From Woeseiaceae bacterium (GTDB taxonomy: Bacteria > Pseudomonadota > Gammaproteobacteria > Steroidobacterales > Woeseiaceae): a stretch of 64,000 nucleotides of DNA. The position numbers and the translations under genes were made by a program. Location of the stretch: positions 19,573-83,572 of the forward strand of contig JABDQH010000094.1 in the NCBI GenBank assembly GCA_013042375.1. Reading direction: 5' to 3'. This document shows, one piece after another, positions 63,852 to 64,000 of this stretch; position 1 is the first letter of the stretch, and the number at the start of each line of letters is the position of its first letter. The notes below the pieces were generated by a model. The model saw only the letters and a program-made list of their open reading frames with translations, was not told the origin of the DNA and did not search any database.

Positions 63852-63953
63852 GCCTGAAGTTAAGCTAACTTGCGACCAGTATCTGGCGCGGCCGTTGCGG
63901 ATGCGAGGGCCGTGACAGATAGCCAGGAGACACAGTGCAGCGCCTTGTTATCC
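63852..63953 (-). repeat. attC-like site 9
   Basis: Left core GCCTGAA, GTTAAGCTAACTTGCGACCAG, TCTGGCGCGGCCGTTGCGG, right GTGCAGCGCCTTGTTATCC. 102 bases. Confidence 0.9.
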
Positions 63954-64000
63954 ATCTCGTTCGCCTTTGTGCATCATGATCTCGAAGATCTCCTGCACCC
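63948..64000 (-). CDS. Partial cassette gene 9 (C-terminus only)
   Basis: On the minus strand the frame ends VQEIFEIMMHKGERDG-stop, with the TAA inside the attC core. Only 16 codons are visible; the rest is beyond the right edge. Function cannot be assigned. Confidence 0.6.
   Translation of the reverse strand, partial: VQEIFEIMMHKGERDG

Larger units (their letters stand above)
58054..64000 (-). mobile_element. Chromosomal integron cassette array (distal part)
   Basis: Nine attC-like sites in one orientation separate eight complete one-gene cassettes and a partial ninth. All cassette genes lie on the minus strand and end at or near an attC. By integron architecture the integrase and attI must lie to the right of 64000. 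The sites share nearly identical arms, as in sedentary chromosomal integrons. Cassette DNA is more AT-rich than the chromosome to the left. Confidence 0.88.

Noticed and set aside
58054-64000. CRISPR array or dispersed REP cluster as an explanation of the repeats
   Set aside because: The repeats are about 100 bases, spaced by genes of variable length, and have the bipartite inverted cores of attC; they are unrelated to the GTGGGAG family.

Overview
The window is chromosomal DNA from a high-GC, Gram-negative gammaproteobacterium. The evidence is conserved gammaproteobacterial gene orders (algZR-hemCDXY; dapF-DUF484-xerC-hslVU-ubiEJB; dut/coaBC-radC-rpmBG-mutM-coaD-rsmD-ftsYEX-rpoH), type IV pilus genes, a TonB-dependent receptor, outer-membrane lipoproteins and a proteobacterial dedicated sortase system. 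A marine or sediment Xanthomonadales/Woeseia-like lineage would fit, but that is inference; no rRNA or other taxonomic marker is present.

Layout. 1-3090: end of a type IV pilus assembly cluster (pilY1 C-terminus, pilY2-like, pilE). 3104-5998: a BigR/SqrR-like persulfide-sensing ArsR repressor, a membrane cytochrome c5, comM and ubiK. 6134-8561: a nitrogen module (putative porin, glnK, amtB) behind a sigma-54 promoter and closed by a perfect hairpin terminator. 8644-15937: algZ-algR two-component pair and the haem genes hemC-hemD-hemX-hemY plus an SDR protein. 15900-23892: a ParA-like ATPase, then dapF, DUF484, xerC, hslVU and the ubiquinone genes ubiE-ubiJ-ubiB. 23896-29234: FkbM methyltransferase, a CDP-alcohol phosphatidyltransferase/acyltransferase pair, a TonB-dependent receptor, trmB. 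29236-32329: Rieske protein, AmpG-like permease, xth and pyrE. 32447-42354: dut, coaBC, radC, rpmB/rpmG, mutM, coaD, rsmD, ftsYEX, a TetR regulator with paired operators, and rpoH with a CIRCE element in its leader. 42362-49044: envelope proteins, glutaryl-CoA dehydrogenase, two convergent MATE transporters and a thiolase. 49048-54387: a class GN sortase, its VIT/VWA target protein and the divergent PdsR/PdsS regulators. 54410-58046: DUF2059 protein, GST, and two lipoproteins.

58054-64000 is the accessory part: nine attC-like recombination sites in one orientation delimit eight complete gene cassettes plus the start of a ninth, all reading leftward on the minus strand. This is the distal part of a chromosomal integron whose integrase should lie beyond the right edge. 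The cassettes carry a gamma-glutamylcyclotransferase-like protein, lipoproteins, small membrane proteins, an esterase-like lipoprotein and a HicB antitoxin with a truncated HicA. They are visibly more AT-rich than the core genes.

A family of GTGGGAG...CTCCCAC intergenic palindromes (REP-like) is scattered through the core region, and one copy is embedded in frame inside rsmD. Regulatory sites recognised by eye: sigma-54 promoter, CIRCE, twin TetR operators, a palindrome before the BigR-like gene, a Fur-like sequence before the TonB receptor and a HicB-type palindrome before the hicA remnant.
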